Notes: generated by a model not told the origin, from the sequence alone. Positions 1-9,163 are shown, counted from the first letter of the stretch. The stretch: DNA of 64,000 nt from Shewanella woodyi ATCC 51908 (GCF_000019525.1 NC_010506.1:4836001-4900000); one strand, 5' to 3'. A program made the numbers and translations.

Positions 1-2140
1 GGTTAAGGTGTGATACGTCAGCACCGATAAAGCCAGGTGATGTCAGACCCACCTGAGCATTCATGTTGGCACCATCGAGGTAAACCTGACCGCCATGCTG
101 GTGAATAACTTCACAGATCTCACCAATTGTCTCTTCGTACACGCCGTGAGTCGACGGGTAGGTCACCATGATGCATGAGAGGTTATCAGCCACTTCAGCG
201 GCTTTTGCCTTAAGATCTTCCATGTCGATGTTACCTGCTTTATCACAAGCGGTAACGACGATCTTCATGCCAGCAAGCTGAGCCGATGCTGGATTTGTAC
301 CGTGAGCAGAGGATGGGATCAGACAGATATTTCTGTGTGCATCGCCGCGAGACTCGTGGTACTGCTTAATCGCAAGCAGACCCGCATATTCGCCCTGTGC
401 GCCAGAGTTAGGCTGCAGTGATACCGCATCGTAACCTGTGATATCCACTAGCCACTCAGAGAGCTCACCAAGTAGTTGCGCGTAACCTTGCGCCTGATCT
501 TGTGGGCAGAACGGGTGCATGTTACCAAACTCAGGCCAAGTGATTGGCATCATCTCTGTGGCAGCGTTCAGCTTCATGGTGCATGAACCAAGTGAGATCA
601 TTGAGTGGTTAAGTGCCAGATCTTTATTCTCGAGACGCTTGATGTAACGCATCATCTCGGTTTCGCTGTGGTAGCGGTTAAATGTTGGGTGGGTCAAAAT
701 AGCATCTTGACGAACAAGCTCTGCTGGCACTGAGGTGCTGTCTGCCATCACTTGCGCATCTAGTGCAGCAACATCCAGACCATGGCCTTCACCTAAGATG
801 ACATCAAACAGTTGAGTCACATCAGTGCGAGTTGTGGTCTCGGCCAAGCTGACACCTAGCACTTGATCAGAGCTGCCATCACTCTCAGAACAAGAGTCGA
901 CACGCAGGTTGATACCCGCTGCATCTGCGCGCTTTTGCACAGCTTTAGCATCTAAGCCTTTAATCGAAAGTGTGTCGAACCAAGTATTGTTAACTAGCTC
1001 TACGCCTTTGGCCGTTAAACCAGCGGCCAGAATATCAGTGAGACGGTGAATACGCTCAGCGATCACTTTCAGCCCTTGTGGACCGTGGAATACGGCGTAG
1101 AAAGAGGCCATGTTCGCTAATAGTACCTGCGCAGTACAGATGTTTGAGTTGGCTTTTTCGCGGCGAATATGCTGCTCACGAGTCTGCATCGCCATACGTA
1201 GTGCGCGATTACCACGAGTATCTTGTGATACACCGATAATACGACCTGGTAATGAGCGCTTGTGTGCGTCACGTGATACGAAGAATGCAGCGTGAGGCCC
1301 ACCGAATCCCATAGGTACACCAAAGCGCTGAGAGTTACCAAATACCACATCGGCGCCCATAGAGCCTGGAGATTTTAGCATCACCAGTGACATGATATCG
1401 GCAGCAACCGAGATAATTGCCTTCTTCTCATGCAGTGCGGTAAATAGCTCGGTGAAATCGGTGATCTGGCCATAACGGTTGGTGTACTGGAACAGGGCAC
1501 CAAATAGCTCGTAGTTAACCGCTTCTTCTGCAGGGCCTACAACCACTTCCATACCAAAACACTCGGCGCGAGTTTTAATCACATCCAGTGTTTGCGGGAA
1601 TACATCATCAGCAACGAAAAAGATATTGGCTTTCTTCGCTTTAGAAACACGCTTAGCCAGTGCCATCGCTTCCGCTGCTGCAGTCGCTTCATCAAGTAGA
1701 GATGAAGATGCTAAATCAAGACCGGTTAGATCCATCGACAACTGCTGGAAGTTAAGAATCGCTTCGAGACGACCTTGAGCTATTTCAGGCTGGTATGGCG
1801 TGTACGCTGTGTACCAACCTGGATTTTCAAGTACGTTACGCTGAATAACAGACGGAACCTCAGTACCGTAGTATCCCATGCCGATGTAGCTCTTAAACAC
1901 CTTGTTCTTATCCGCAATTTGGCGGATATAGGCTAGGCCTTCAGCTTCGCTAACATTATCGCCAACGGCAAGATCGCGATTAAGGCGGATCGACTCAGGA
2001 ACGATCTGTGTAGTGAGGTCTTCAAGAGACTCTGCACCAACATAGTTCAACATCTCTTGGCGTTGCTCACTGTCAGGACCTATATGGCGGCCCAAAAAGC
2101 GATCATGCTGCTCAAGTGTAGTAAGCGTTTCAGTGGTCAT
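1..2140 (-). CDS. gcvP: Glycine dehydrogenase (decarboxylating), P-protein of the glycine cleavage system, 3' part missing
   Basis: The frame stays open from an ATG at 2138-2140 to the window edge, giving about 713 residues of a protein that is normally about 960 long. The start reads [20 protein letters not shown], typical of GcvP. The N-terminal domain and most of the C-terminal pyridoxal-phosphate domain are present. The sequence leaves the window just after VSHLN, immediately before the expected LHKTF segment with the PLP lysine, so the catalytic lysine cannot be checked. P-protein decarboxylates glycine and passes the aminomethyl group to the lipoyl arm of GcvH. It is the last gene of the gcvT-gcvH-gcvP order on the minus strand, 186 bases after gcvH, with a hairpin in that gap. 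Confidence 0.97.
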   Translation of the reverse strand, partial: MTTETLTTLEQHDRFLGRHIGPDSEQRQEMLNYVGAESLEDLTTQIVPESIRLNRDLAVGDNVSEAEGLAYIRQIADKNKVFKSYIGMGYYGTEVPSVIQRNVLENPGWYTAYTPYQPEIAQGRLEAILNFQQLSMDLTGLDLASSSLLDEATAAAEAMALAKRVSKAKKANIFFVADDVFPQTLDVIKTRAECFGMEVVVGPAEEAVNYELFGALFQYTNRYGQITDFTELFTALHEKKAIISVAADIMSLVMLKSPGSMGADVVFGNSQRFGVPMGFGGPHAAFFVSRDAHKRSLPGRIIGVSQDTRGNRALRMAMQTREQHIRREKANSNICTAQVLLANMASFYAVFHGPQGLKVIAERIHRLTDILAAGLTAKGVELVNNTWFDTLSIKGLDAKAVQKRADAAGINLRVDSCSESDGSSDQVLGVSLAETTTRTDVTQLFDVILGEGHGLDVAALDAQVMADSTSVPAELVRQDAILTHPTFNRYHSETEMMRYIKRLENKDLALNHSMISLGSCTMKLNAATEMMPITWPEFGNMHPFCPQDQAQGYAQLLGELSEWLVDITGYDAVSLQPNSGAQGEYAGLLAIKQYHESRGDAHRNICLIPSSAHGTNPASAQLAGMKIVVTACDKAGNIDMEDLKAKAAEVADNLSCIMVTYPSTHGVYEETIGEICEVIHQHGGQVYLDGANMNAQVGLTSPGFIGADVSHLN

Positions 2141-2279
2141 GATAAACCTAATTCCATATTTGCCAGTATCCGCCTGTAGGGGGCTAAGGTACCGGTCTCG
2201 TTGTATGATTGAAAAACTAGAGTGTAAGTGTAATAGCTAAATAACTTCTATCGATATCAAAGTCACTTAGCTATAACGA

Positions 2280-2313
2280 ACAAAGCCTCATTTTGGAAAA
2301 AATGAGGCTTTGT
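2280..2313. terminator. Hairpin between gcvH and gcvP, possible attenuator
   Basis: A perfect 15-bp stem (2280-2294 with 2299-2313, loop GGAA) lies between gcvH and gcvP. On the plus strand it runs into a T tract. On the minus strand, the direction of the gcv genes, it is preceded by As and followed only by a short T-rich stretch (TTTGTTCGTT). It could reduce read-through into gcvP or mark a 3' end. Confidence 0.6.
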
Positions 2314-2326
2314 TTTTAATCGGCGA

Positions 2327-2716
2327 TTACTCTTCGTCGATAACTGCTTGATAACCTTCGGCATCAAGCAGGTTGTCAATTTCAGCGACATCAGATGGCA
2401 TCACGCGGAAGAACCAACCATCACCAAATGCATCACTGTTTACAAGCTCAGGAGAATCTTCAAGCGCTTCGTTTACCGCCAATACTTCACCTGAAAGTGG
2501 TGCATAGATATCAGAAGCCGCTTTAACAGATTCAGCAACGGCACAATCTTCACCTGCACTTAAGGTATCGCCAACTTCAGGAAGTTCAACAAATACCATG
2601 TCACCCAATAGCTCTTGAGCGTGCTCACTGATACCTACGGTATAGCTACCGTCTTCCTCTTTACGGATCCACTCGTGTGAAGAAGCGTATTTCAATTCAG
2701 CTGGGATATTGCTCAT
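2327..2716 (-). CDS. gcvH: Glycine cleavage system H protein
   Basis: The product is 129 residues, the usual length for GcvH, and opens with the N-terminal segment ending in the SSHEW motif. The lipoylation site is in the segment [13 protein letters not shown], with Lys65 as the lipoyl acceptor. GcvH is a soluble shuttle that carries the aminomethyl group from P-protein to T-protein and is then reoxidised by dihydrolipoamide dehydrogenase. It lies between gcvT and gcvP. The 352-base gap to gcvT holds two copies of a 90-bp repeat, which is unusual for this operon and could affect coupling of gcvT and gcvH expression. The start is the ATG at 2714-2716. Confidence 0.98.
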   Translation of the reverse strand: MSNIPAELKYASSHEWIRKEEDGSYTVGISEHAQELLGDMVFVELPEVGDTLSAGEDCAVAESVKAASDIYAPLSGEVLAVNEALEDSPELVNSDAFGDGWFFRVMPSDVAEIDNLLDAEGYQAVIDEE

Positions 2717-2810
2717 TGTTCTTAGTCCTTATTCGGTTGTTCTAATTCTGTATTTAATAAGACATTACACTGACTTGCCTATATGGCTTATATCAGTTTT
2801 TGCGCTTAAG

Positions 2811-2900
2811 CGCAGGAATTTCGTTCTAATTTTAGGAGCCAGCGCGCAGTTGATATGTATCAATGAGCACTGGCGACAACAAAGGAGAATGAAATAACCA
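2811..2900. repeat. Copy 1 of a perfect 90-bp direct repeat in the gcvT-gcvH gap
   Basis: This 90-base unit recurs without a single difference at 2962-3051. It can fold as nested stems: a 10-bp outer stem (2819-2828 with 2887-2896, including one G-U pair on the plus strand), GCCAG with CTGGC, and an inner TTGATA-TG-TATCAA hairpin. The G-U pair forms only when the plus strand is the RNA; the minus strand would have an A-C mismatch, which hints at a plus-strand RNA structure antisense to the operon. Three ANGGA words occur per unit. I do not recognise the element. Confidence 0.9.
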
Positions 2901-2961
2901 CTGTTAGTTCACATCTTCAATTGGGTAAGCATACTGCCTACCTAATCTCCTGAGATTAATA

Positions 2962-3051
2962 CGCAGGAATTTCGTTCTAATTTTAGGAGCCAGCGCGCAG
3001 TTGATATGTATCAATGAGCACTGGCGACAACAAAGGAGAATGAAATAACCA
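2962..3051. repeat. Copy 2 of the 90-bp direct repeat
   Basis: Identical over 90 bases to 2811-2900 and separated from it by 61 unrelated bases. The right end lies 17 bases from the gcvT stop codon. Perfect identity indicates recent duplication or active homogenisation. It carries the same nested stems as copy 1. Confidence 0.9.
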
Positions 3052-3068
3052 GTATTAACCAAGAAAAA

Positions 3069-4163
3069 TTAGAATGCTTGTTTACCGTTGCGCACAAACG
3101 ATGGTGCAATCACTTTAACAGGAACACGCTTCTTACGCATTTCGACTTCAGCCGTATCTGCGATACTTCTAGGTACGCGCGCCATGGCGATAGAGTAACC
3201 TAGAGTTGGCGAGAAGGTACCACTGGTAATTGTGCCCTGTTGCTCGACACCATCACTGTCGCTGAAGAAGACGCTCATACCTGGACGAATTACGCCTTTG
3301 GCCTCCATGATTAAACCAACCATCTTCTCGGTGCCTGCGGCCTTGATGGCTGCTAGTGCTTCACGACCGTTGAAGTTACGATCTGCTGGTTCCCATGCGA
3401 TAGTCCAACCCATGTTAGCTGCAAGTGGGTTAACGCTTTCGTCCATGTCGAGGCCGTAAAGGTTCATGCCCGCTTCTAAACGCAGTGTATCACGTGCGCC
3501 GAGTCCACATGGCTTAACGCCAGCTTCTAGCAATGCCAGCCATAGTGCTTCGGCTTCTGAATCTGGCACGATGATCTCGTAACCGGTTTCACCTGTGTAA
3601 CCTGTGGTAGCAATAAAGAGTGAGTCAGCTTGTACACCGAAAAATGGCTTCATCCCTTCAACGGCAGCATTTTGTGCAGTGTTAAATACGCTAGCGGCTT
3701 TAGCTTTAGCATTAGGTCCTTGAACGGCGATCATCGCAAGCTCTGGACGCTCTGTGATAACAACATCGAAGCCTTTGACCTCTTGTGCAATCCAGGCTAA
3801 ATCTTTTTCGCGAGTCGCAGAGTTAACCACGATGCGGTAGTGAGTGTCGTTGAGGTAGTAGGTGATTAGGTCGTCGATAACGCCGGCATTATGATCTAAC
3901 ATGCCGCCATAAAGCGCCTTACCCGGCACCTTAAGTTTAGCCACATCGTTCGCTAATAATTTACGTAGGAAAGCACAGGCATCGGTGCCATTGACGTCAA
4001 CGACCGTCATGTGTGACACATCGAACATACCAGCGTCTTGACGAACCGCGTGATGCTCTTCGATTTGTGAACCATAGTTCAGTGGCATATCCCAACCGTG
4101 GAAATCTACCATCTTAGCGTCTGATTCAAGGTGCTTGTTAAAGAGTACTGTTTTATTAGCCAT
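3069..4163 (-). CDS. gcvT: Aminomethyltransferase, T-protein of the glycine cleavage system
   Basis: The product is 364 residues, normal for GcvT. The N-terminus contains the [14 protein letters not shown] and FDVSHM segments typical of the family, and [14 protein letters not shown] lies in the folate-binding region. T-protein transfers the methylene group from the aminomethyl-lipoyl arm of GcvH to tetrahydrofolate and releases ammonia. It is the first gcv gene on the minus strand. The 329-base leader upstream contains short hairpins, but I see no clear glycine riboswitch core. Start ATG at 4161-4163. Confidence 0.98.
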   Translation of the reverse strand: MANKTVLFNKHLESDAKMVDFHGWDMPLNYGSQIEEHHAVRQDAGMFDVSHMTVVDVNGTDACAFLRKLLANDVAKLKVPGKALYGGMLDHNAGVIDDLITYYLNDTHYRIVVNSATREKDLAWIAQEVKGFDVVITERPELAMIAVQGPNAKAKAASVFNTAQNAAVEGMKPFFGVQADSLFIATTGYTGETGYEIIVPDSEAEALWLALLEAGVKPCGLGARDTLRLEAGMNLYGLDMDESVNPLAANMGWTIAWEPADRNFNGREALAAIKAAGTEKMVGLIMEAKGVIRPGMSVFFSDSDGVEQQGTITSGTFSPTLGYSIAMARVPRSIADTAEVEMRKKRVPVKVIAPSFVRNGKQAF

Positions 4164-4492
4164 TATAATCTCTTCTTTATTTGCCCTTTTCGGGTCTTAC
4201 CTGGCGTAGGGTAACTCAGGCCAGTGTGTTTTTACGCACTCGATATGTTAATCAAATGCGACAGATAAAGATGTATCGGCACCTTAACTCCCCTAGGGGG
4301 TGTTAAAATGCGGCGAAATTATACCTTGCAACAGCATTTTGTATACAAGAGAATTTTCTAATCCGAACCTTTTTGTCATTACTTTTTCTCATGTCAAAAA
4401 GTAAGAAATTTTATGTTCAAAAAATATTTACTAGCAAATGTAAAACAACCTACTGAAAAATCAGGCTTATTATCCATAAGCCTAGATTCTGT
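4164..4492. other. Leader region between ubiI and gcvT, no gene seen
   Basis: This 329-base gap holds the presumed gcvT promoter and leader. Two small inverted repeats are visible: CCCCTAGGGG at 4292-4301 and CTGGC/GCCAG around 4200-4224. I looked for the paired aptamer cores of a glycine riboswitch and did not find them. The stretch next to ubiI is AT-rich. Confidence 0.5.
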
Positions 4493-5707
4493 TTATTGAG
4501 CTTTACACAGGTCCGGAAGGCCTGTTTTGTTGCCCATGGCCTGTTGCATAAACAGTGTTTTCGCAGGAGAAAAATTATCGACCAAATTTAAGCCAAAATC
4601 ACGTAACGCTTTCTTAACTGGATGGCTACCTTCGAACAGACGCTTAAAGCCCTCCATTCCGGCGATCATCTCCAGCGCATCCGCCTTACGCCAACGCTCA
4701 AGCGCCCGCAGGTTGCTATAGTCTCCTAGATCTTTACCCTCAAGTTTAAGCTCGCTTAAGGTTTGTATTATTGCCGCCGCATCAAGGAAACCCAGATTCA
4801 CTCCCTGCCCCGCCAAGGGGTGGATAGTGTGAGCAGCATCGCCCGCTAACAGCAAACGATGTCGAGCAAAGTGACGCGCATAACGCATACGTAATGGGAA
4901 AGCTTGTGGATCACATTCAAGCTGACACATGCCCATACGACCATCGAATTCAGCGGTTAGGGTACGCTCAAAGGCCTGTTTATCTCCCTCTAGCAACTGC
5001 TGAGCTTTAGCCGGCGGCACTGACCAGACAATAGAGCATAGGTTATTTTCATAAAGTGGCAGAAAAGCTAATGGGCCATCCTTAAGAAAAACCTGACGAG
5101 CTGTGTCTTGATGGGGGATCTCGGTGCGTACTGTAGCCACGATAGCATGGTGGCCGTAATCCCAGAATGTCATGGGGATCTTGCACTGCTCGCGCACCCA
5201 AGAGTTTGCACCATCGGCGCCGATAACCAATGCAGCGCTGACATTGTCACCATTGTCCAATGTGAGCCAGGCTTCACGCTCACCAAAGGCTATTTTTTCT
5301 AACTTATGGTTTTCGATATGGGTGATCTCATCGAACTCTGCAGCACGCTTAACCAGCGCATGGGCGATATTATCATTTTCGATAATGCTCCCAAGATACT
5401 GTTCACTGAGACTATGGGCATCGAATGATATCTTGCCCAAACTGTCCTTATCCCACACCGCCATCTTCTGATAGGGGCTCAAGCGCCCTTCATCGAGATA
5501 GGGCCAAGCACCGATATTTTGCAGTAGTCGCTGACTCGCCTTGTTGATTGCACTCACCCTAAGTTTAGGTGAGCCTGTGACGGTCTGAGTTTCTCCCGCA
5601 TCGATAACCACGACACGCAGACTCTCCATGGCCAAGCCTATTGCAGTCGCTAGGCCAACCATGCCTCCACCAACAATAGCAACGTCATAGGTTTTAGTGC
5701 TCAACAT
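4493..5707 (-). CDS. ubiI: FAD-dependent ubiquinone-biosynthesis hydroxylase, UbiI/VisC type
   Basis: The product is 404 residues. It begins with a dinucleotide-binding fold (DVAIVGGGMVG, glycines 13-18) and has the flavin motif GDAAHTIHPLAGQGVNLGF near residue 290, both signatures of the UbiH/UbiF/UbiI family. These membrane-associated monooxygenases hydroxylate the ring of ubiquinone intermediates; UbiI does so at C5 in E. coli. The UbiI assignment rests mainly on its place next to gcvT, as in the E. coli order pepP-ubiH-ubiI-gcvT. Here it is separated from ubiH by a 618-base insert carrying one gene. Sequence alone does not fully separate UbiI from UbiF. Confidence 0.88.
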   Translation of the reverse strand: MLSTKTYDVAIVGGGMVGLATAIGLAMESLRVVVIDAGETQTVTGSPKLRVSAINKASQRLLQNIGAWPYLDEGRLSPYQKMAVWDKDSLGKISFDAHSLSEQYLGSIIENDNIAHALVKRAAEFDEITHIENHKLEKIAFGEREAWLTLDNGDNVSAALVIGADGANSWVREQCKIPMTFWDYGHHAIVATVRTEIPHQDTARQVFLKDGPLAFLPLYENNLCSIVWSVPPAKAQQLLEGDKQAFERTLTAEFDGRMGMCQLECDPQAFPLRMRYARHFARHRLLLAGDAAHTIHPLAGQGVNLGFLDAAAIIQTLSELKLEGKDLGDYSNLRALERWRKADALEMIAGMEGFKRLFEGSHPVKKALRDFGLNLVDNFSPAKTLFMQQAMGNKTGLPDLCKAQ

Positions 5708-5733
5708 TCGGTTTTCCTTTCAATTGTACTTAC

Positions 5734-5746
5734 TCGCTAACGCTAA
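5734..5746. repeat. Direct repeat, left border of the inserted cassette
   Basis: TCGCTAACGCTAA recurs at 6252-6264 with one change (TCGTTAACGCTAA). The two copies bracket the 130-residue gene inserted between ubiI and ubiH. They fit the borders expected when an integron cassette integrates, each containing a G-TTA crossover-like triplet on the minus strand. Confidence 0.6.
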
Positions 5747-5831
5747 GCTTTCTGGCCGCAGGTTGGCTGTATTTTTGCGGTCTTTTCTGCAAAAATTGGA
5801 GCCAACAACTGCGGTCCGAAACAGCGACATG
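5734..5831 (-). other. attC-like recombination site downstream of a single-gene cassette
   Basis: A large imperfect hairpin: CCGCAGGTTGGCT at 5756-5768 pairs with AGCCAAC-AA-CTGCGG at 5800-5814, leaving a 2-base bulge. An inner stem pairs 5771-5778 with 5789-5796, and outer TAAC/GTTA ends flank it. Extrahelical bases in a long imperfect stem, and a GTT triplet at the presumed cleavage end, are what integron attC sites show. The stretch is about 98 bases, inside the usual attC range. The boxes do not match the full consensus, so this is a tentative call. Confidence 0.45.
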
Positions 5832-5838
5832 TTATGTT

Positions 5839-6231
5839 TTAATTTAACTTCCAAACATCCGAAGTTAATTCGGGATTTATTTTTGTAGCCTTCTCGTTAA
5901 TTCCTAAAGACTCTAACTCTTTTGTGATTAGCTGGTAATCATATCCATTTATATTGTTGCTAACTAAATATTCAACAAAATGACCAGCATCTATACCAAC
6001 ACAACCACTCACGTATAGGGGAATTTCAACTCTAATAGTTGCATTTATCAAACAGCTCAAATGCTCCCCATGAGGAGTAATATTCCAGCCTGATTTCAAG
6101 TGCTGGTCAAATTCCCACAGTTCATCTTCATCAACACTTTCTAAGCTTTCTGCACCTAACTCAGACAGGATTTCTTTTAATATCCCTTTCTGTAGAGCTT
6201 CGTATTCTTTAAATTTCTGATACATAGTCAT
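5839..6231 (-). CDS. Hypothetical protein in a cassette-like insert between ubiH and ubiI
   Basis: The product is 130 residues, rich in Glu and Leu, with no signal peptide or membrane segment. I do not recognise the family. The gene and its flanks are more AT-rich than ubiH and ubiI on either side, a sign of transfer. It is bracketed by a 13-bp near-perfect direct repeat (5734-5746 and 6252-6264) and followed by an attC-like hairpin. That makes a captured integron gene cassette the best explanation. It has the same orientation as the ubi genes and may be read from their promoter. Starts are possible at 6231 (ATG) or the nearby ATG at 6225. Confidence 0.75.
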   Translation of the reverse strand: MTMYQKFKEYEALQKGILKEILSELGAESLESVDEDELWEFDQHLKSGWNITPHGEHLSCLINATIRVEIPLYVSGCVGIDAGHFVEYLVSNNINGYDYQLITKELESLGINEKATKINPELTSDVWKLN

Positions 6232-6251
6232 TTTGAAACATAACAGAGTTG

Positions 6252-6264
6252 TCGTTAACGCTAA
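6252..6264. repeat. Direct repeat, right border of the inserted cassette
   Basis: Second copy of the 13-bp border repeat, 12 of 13 bases identical to 5734-5746. It lies 21 bases upstream of the cassette gene start, leaving only a short leader, as is usual in integron cassettes. Confidence 0.6.
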
Positions 6265-6325
6265 ATTAGGTCAAAGCCAGTGTGAACGATTTGGTGCTTA
6301 AGTGCTTTGATTTAGCCCCGATATT

Positions 6326-7576
6326 TTAACCAAACTGTTTCCAGCCCATCGCGGTTCTGGCGACAGGGGTTTTAAGCGGTGGAAACCAGGAGAGTAACCT
6401 CAAACCTAAACTACGGCCTGCCACTAATGGCCAATGCTCATTTGAGAACCCTCGCACCAAGAACTCAATATTGGTGATGGTGCTGTTTCTGTCCTGCTCA
6501 CGACTCTGCAGATAAGCGTGGGCAATCTGAGCACTGCCCAGATCCACAGGTTTATCTTGAGTCTCATCTTGTAGCGCCTGCTTTATCACCTCAAGTAGGC
6601 TCACCAGATCCCGCAGCCCTAAGTTAAACCCTTGTCCCGCTATCGGGTGCAGGGTTTGTGCTGCATTGCCGATAAAAACAGTTCTGTGATAGATGGGTCT
6701 TGGCATATAGGAGAGCATCAAGGGGTATGAGTAACGCTCCCCCACAGAGGTAAACAATCCAGCTCTTGAGCCGAAAGCTGTTTGTAACGCTCTCAAAAAA
6801 TCAGGTTTAGGGATAGAAAGCAGAAGTTTAGCTTGGTCAGGGTCTAGTGCCCACACCAGTGAAACTCGGCCACAGCCCTGATTTGATGACATGGGCAGCA
6901 CAGCTAAAGGGCCTGTGTTGGTAAAGCGCTCATAAGCCCAATTGTCATGGGCTTTGTCGGTTTCGACATTGGCAATTAAGGCCGTCTGTCCAAAGTCCAC
7001 CTGCTCTAGGGGCTGTTTAAAAGCCTCTCTCACTTTAGAGTTGACGCCATCGGCGGCCACTAACAGTGACGTGCTAATACGAGTGCCATCATCAAGAGTC
7101 AGCAGTTGCGCGTCTACTTTCGCCTCTACCGATGCCAGCTTATTTGGGCAATAGAGGGAGATATCCGCATCATCAAGTAGCTTAAACAGCACCTGGCCTA
7201 CCTGCTCAAGTTCAACAACTTGGCCAAGATAGTTAAGATGAAACGAATCAGCGTTGAGCTCCGTCATCCCCATATGACCACGATCTGAGATATGAATATT
7301 CTCAATCGGCGTCCCTAAATGGGCCAACTTAGGCCATAAACCTAACTTAGTTAACTCGAAGATAGAGCCGTGGGCGATGGCAATAGAGCGGGCATCAAAC
7401 CCAGGGTGTTCTGAATTGGGGCGATGAGCTTCGATAAGCGCGATTTTCAAAGGACGTTTAAGAGAATCAGCAAGTCCTTTTAGACCTAGAGCCAATGTGG
7501 CCCCAGCCATAGCACCACCAACGATGGCAACATCGACATTTATCAGATCGGTATCTTGTTCTGTATGAGCAGTCAT
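6326..7576 (-). CDS. ubiH: 2-octaprenyl-6-methoxyphenol hydroxylase type monooxygenase
   Basis: The product is 416 residues with the N-terminal FAD-binding segment VDVAIVGGAMAGATLALGL and the flavin motif GNAAQTLHPIAGQGFNLGLRD near residue 310. The family hydroxylates the benzoquinone ring during ubiquinone synthesis; UbiH acts at C1. The call as UbiH follows from its position beside ubiI and ygfB. In E. coli pepP sits immediately upstream. Here only 97 bases separate ubiH from ygfB and they contain no coding remnant I can see. Start ATG at 7574-7576. Confidence 0.9.
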   Translation of the reverse strand: MTAHTEQDTDLINVDVAIVGGAMAGATLALGLKGLADSLKRPLKIALIEAHRPNSEHPGFDARSIAIAHGSIFELTKLGLWPKLAHLGTPIENIHISDRGHMGMTELNADSFHLNYLGQVVELEQVGQVLFKLLDDADISLYCPNKLASVEAKVDAQLLTLDDGTRISTSLLVAADGVNSKVREAFKQPLEQVDFGQTALIANVETDKAHDNWAYERFTNTGPLAVLPMSSNQGCGRVSLVWALDPDQAKLLLSIPKPDFLRALQTAFGSRAGLFTSVGERYSYPLMLSYMPRPIYHRTVFIGNAAQTLHPIAGQGFNLGLRDLVSLLEVIKQALQDETQDKPVDLGSAQIAHAYLQSREQDRNSTITNIEFLVRGFSNEHWPLVAGRSLGLRLLSWFPPLKTPVARTAMGWKQFG

Positions 7577-7592
7577 TAACCTTCTCTATTTC

Positions 7593-7616
7593 GCCACAAG
7601 TCAACTTGCTTGTGGC
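7593..7616. repeat. Inverted repeat in the ygfB-ubiH gap
   Basis: GCCACAAG at 7593-7600 pairs with CTTGTGGC at 7609-7616. There is no T tract on either strand. It sits where pepP would be expected and may be an RNA processing structure or a scar of the deletion. Confidence 0.4.
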
Positions 7617-7673
7617 AATGCTAGATGATTATCTGGGGCTTTCGGCATTCACCAGTTTAAGGAGAGCCAGTAT

Positions 7674-8240
7674 TTAGTGGATAACACCTGCTTGTGACTC
7701 CGATGGCTCTGGGCCAAACTCAGAGTAGCAAAGCAGCGCAGCCATTTTGGCAAACTCGGTGAGCTCCATATAGGCCGCTTCAGACTCATCATCGTCGGCA
7801 ACATCGAACTCGACCAGTGCAATTTCGGCTAAATCTTTAATCACTTCACGCACATCCGCCGATGCATTGTGCAGTTTAGGCTGAACTATGGCTAGGCCAG
7901 TCAAGAAGCTCTGCACCCAAAGCGATAGTGCTTCAACGCGAACCGAGACAGGCTCCTCCTCCTCTGGCAACATAGGTGAGAATCCAAAGTCTACATCAGA
8001 GATCCTAGCTAAGGTGTCTTGATAGAGTTCATCGATAAGATGCTGCAAAGACTCAGGCAAGGCTTGTCCATCATTCATCAACTCAAGCAGTGAGGCACTC
8101 CACTCTCTTCTGGACTGCTCTATGCCACCACAAATAAGGCCAACGAGGGCACCATGTACCTCAACGGGATGTTGGGCAATATCGGCCGCATTAAGTGCAG
8201 CTTTTAGGTTGTCGATACGTAAAGATGGGGGGGTCGCCAT
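7674..8240 (-). CDS. ygfB: YgfB/UPF0149 family protein
   Basis: The product is 188 residues from the ATG at 8238-8240, preceded by GGAAT at a good distance; an upstream in-frame TTG at 8261 has no ribosome site. Features of UPF0149/YecA-like proteins include the HGALVGLICGG segment near the N-terminus and the Asp/Glu-rich helical C-terminal half. In Pseudomonas YgfB has been linked to regulation of ampDh3 and beta-lactam tolerance; its role elsewhere is unclear. It is divergent from zapA, as in E. coli, and precedes ubiH on the minus strand. Confidence 0.92.
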   Translation of the reverse strand: MATPPSLRIDNLKAALNAADIAQHPVEVHGALVGLICGGIEQSRREWSASLLELMNDGQALPESLQHLIDELYQDTLARISDVDFGFSPMLPEEEEPVSVRVEALSLWVQSFLTGLAIVQPKLHNASADVREVIKDLAEIALVEFDVADDDESEAAYMELTEFAKMAALLCYSEFGPEPSESQAGVIH

Positions 8241-8575
8241 AACAATATTCCAATGACACAAATTACTATGCTCATGCTAGCAGAAGTGACAGATACAGCC
8301 AAGAAAACCCAGCATATGGCAGGGCTAACATCCACAAATCTCAAAGAAAGCTTAAAAAAGAGTCGGCAATTGGGAAAAGCGAGCCTGGAATGGCATAACA
8401 CACGAGTAAAATCGGTGCTCAAAAAATCCAACGAAATGCCTACTAACTATTCAAGTGTGTCTATCTAAACAACATTTAATCTAAAGTTACCCATCTAAAG
8501 CCCGACTCATGTTGCACTTTGATAGGCAGACCTTTATAGTCCGCTCAAGAGCCAAACTTAAGGACCCACAGCTTC
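8241..8575. other. Divergent promoter region between ygfB and zapA, no gene seen
   Basis: This 335-base gap separates two divergent genes and must hold both promoters. An AAGGA ribosome site sits shortly before the zapA start. A 71-codon frame at 8253-8468 has no recognisable features and lies in the ygfB leader, so I do not call it. Confidence 0.5.
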
Positions 8576-8884
8576 ATGAGTAGCCACGCTATTGAAATTA
8601 GCTTACTAGGCCGCACATACTCCATCGCTTGCCCTCCGGGACAAGAGACAGCATTGCAGCACGTGGCACAAAAACTTGAGAAGCAGTTAACCTCGCTAAA
8701 AGCGAGAACTAACAACTTAAGTCGTGAAGAGATTGCCATTATGGCGGCGCTGAACATAGGCTATGAGCTGCTAGAAGAGCAGCAAAAAAATCAAGATTAC
8801 AATAGACAGATGGATGAGAAGATCGGTCTGCTACAATCAACTTTAGAGGACGCCTTAGTTGAGCGTTCAACCAAAGAAGATTAA
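8576..8884 (+). CDS. zapA: Cell division protein ZapA
   Basis: The product is 102 residues, close to the 109 of E. coli ZapA. It opens with a beta strand segment (AIEISLLGRTYSIACPPGQE) followed by a long coiled coil, and has the family segment NLSREEIAIMAALNI. ZapA binds FtsZ in the cytoplasm and bundles its filaments at the Z ring. The ATG at 8576-8578 follows an AAGGA sequence. It stands directly upstream of 6S RNA, the order seen in most Gammaproteobacteria. Confidence 0.96.
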   Translation: MSSHAIEISLLGRTYSIACPPGQETALQHVAQKLEKQLTSLKARTNNLSREEIAIMAALNIGYELLEEQQKNQDYNRQMDEKIGLLQSTLEDALVERSTKED

Positions 8885-8967
8885 CAGTTTACGTATTTTA
8901 TTCGGTCAATAAGAGAAGATTAACGCTATAGTAAAGACTATAGATATTCGAATTAAATACACCAGCT

Positions 8968-9150
8968 TTGCTCTCTGGGCTACGCGTGAGCCGGCAATGT
9001 CCCTGTGCCGATACTTACAAACCCAGGGTGAATGTTTTATTGACACTGTGCAAGCTCGGCTCGTATCGAGAAGCCTTAGGATTTATTCATTTACCCGCCT
9101 TGAACCTACGGTTCAAGGGCTACGCCGGTAACGGTAGTTTGGAGAGCAAT
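8968..9150 (+). ncRNA. ssrS: 6S RNA
   Basis: The gene is placed by synteny (just after zapA), by length (about 183 nt against 184 in E. coli) and by recognisable segments: GAGCCGG near 8988, GCTCGGCTCGTATCGAGAAGCC-like bases around 9054-9076, and a CCTTGAACC / GGTTCAAGG hairpin around 9099-9118. TTGCTCTC at 8968-8975 pairs with GAGAGCAA at 9142-9149 to form the closing stem. 6S RNA mimics an open promoter and sequesters the sigma-70 RNA polymerase in stationary phase. A terminator follows. Copies of its 3' end recur downstream. Confidence 0.93.
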
Positions 9151-9163
9151 TTATTTTATGGAG

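Noticed and set aside
2811..3051. CRISPR array
   Set aside because: There are only two units, each is 90 bases long, and the single spacer is 61 bases; this does not fit a CRISPR.
4164..4330. Possible glycine riboswitch upstream of gcvT
   Set aside because: Short hairpins are present, but neither of the conserved aptamer cores nor the tandem arrangement could be found.
8253..8468. 71-codon frame on the plus strand in the ygfB-zapA gap
   Set aside because: It has no recognisable motif, overlaps the ygfB start region and lies in a divergent promoter gap; I treat it as a chance frame.
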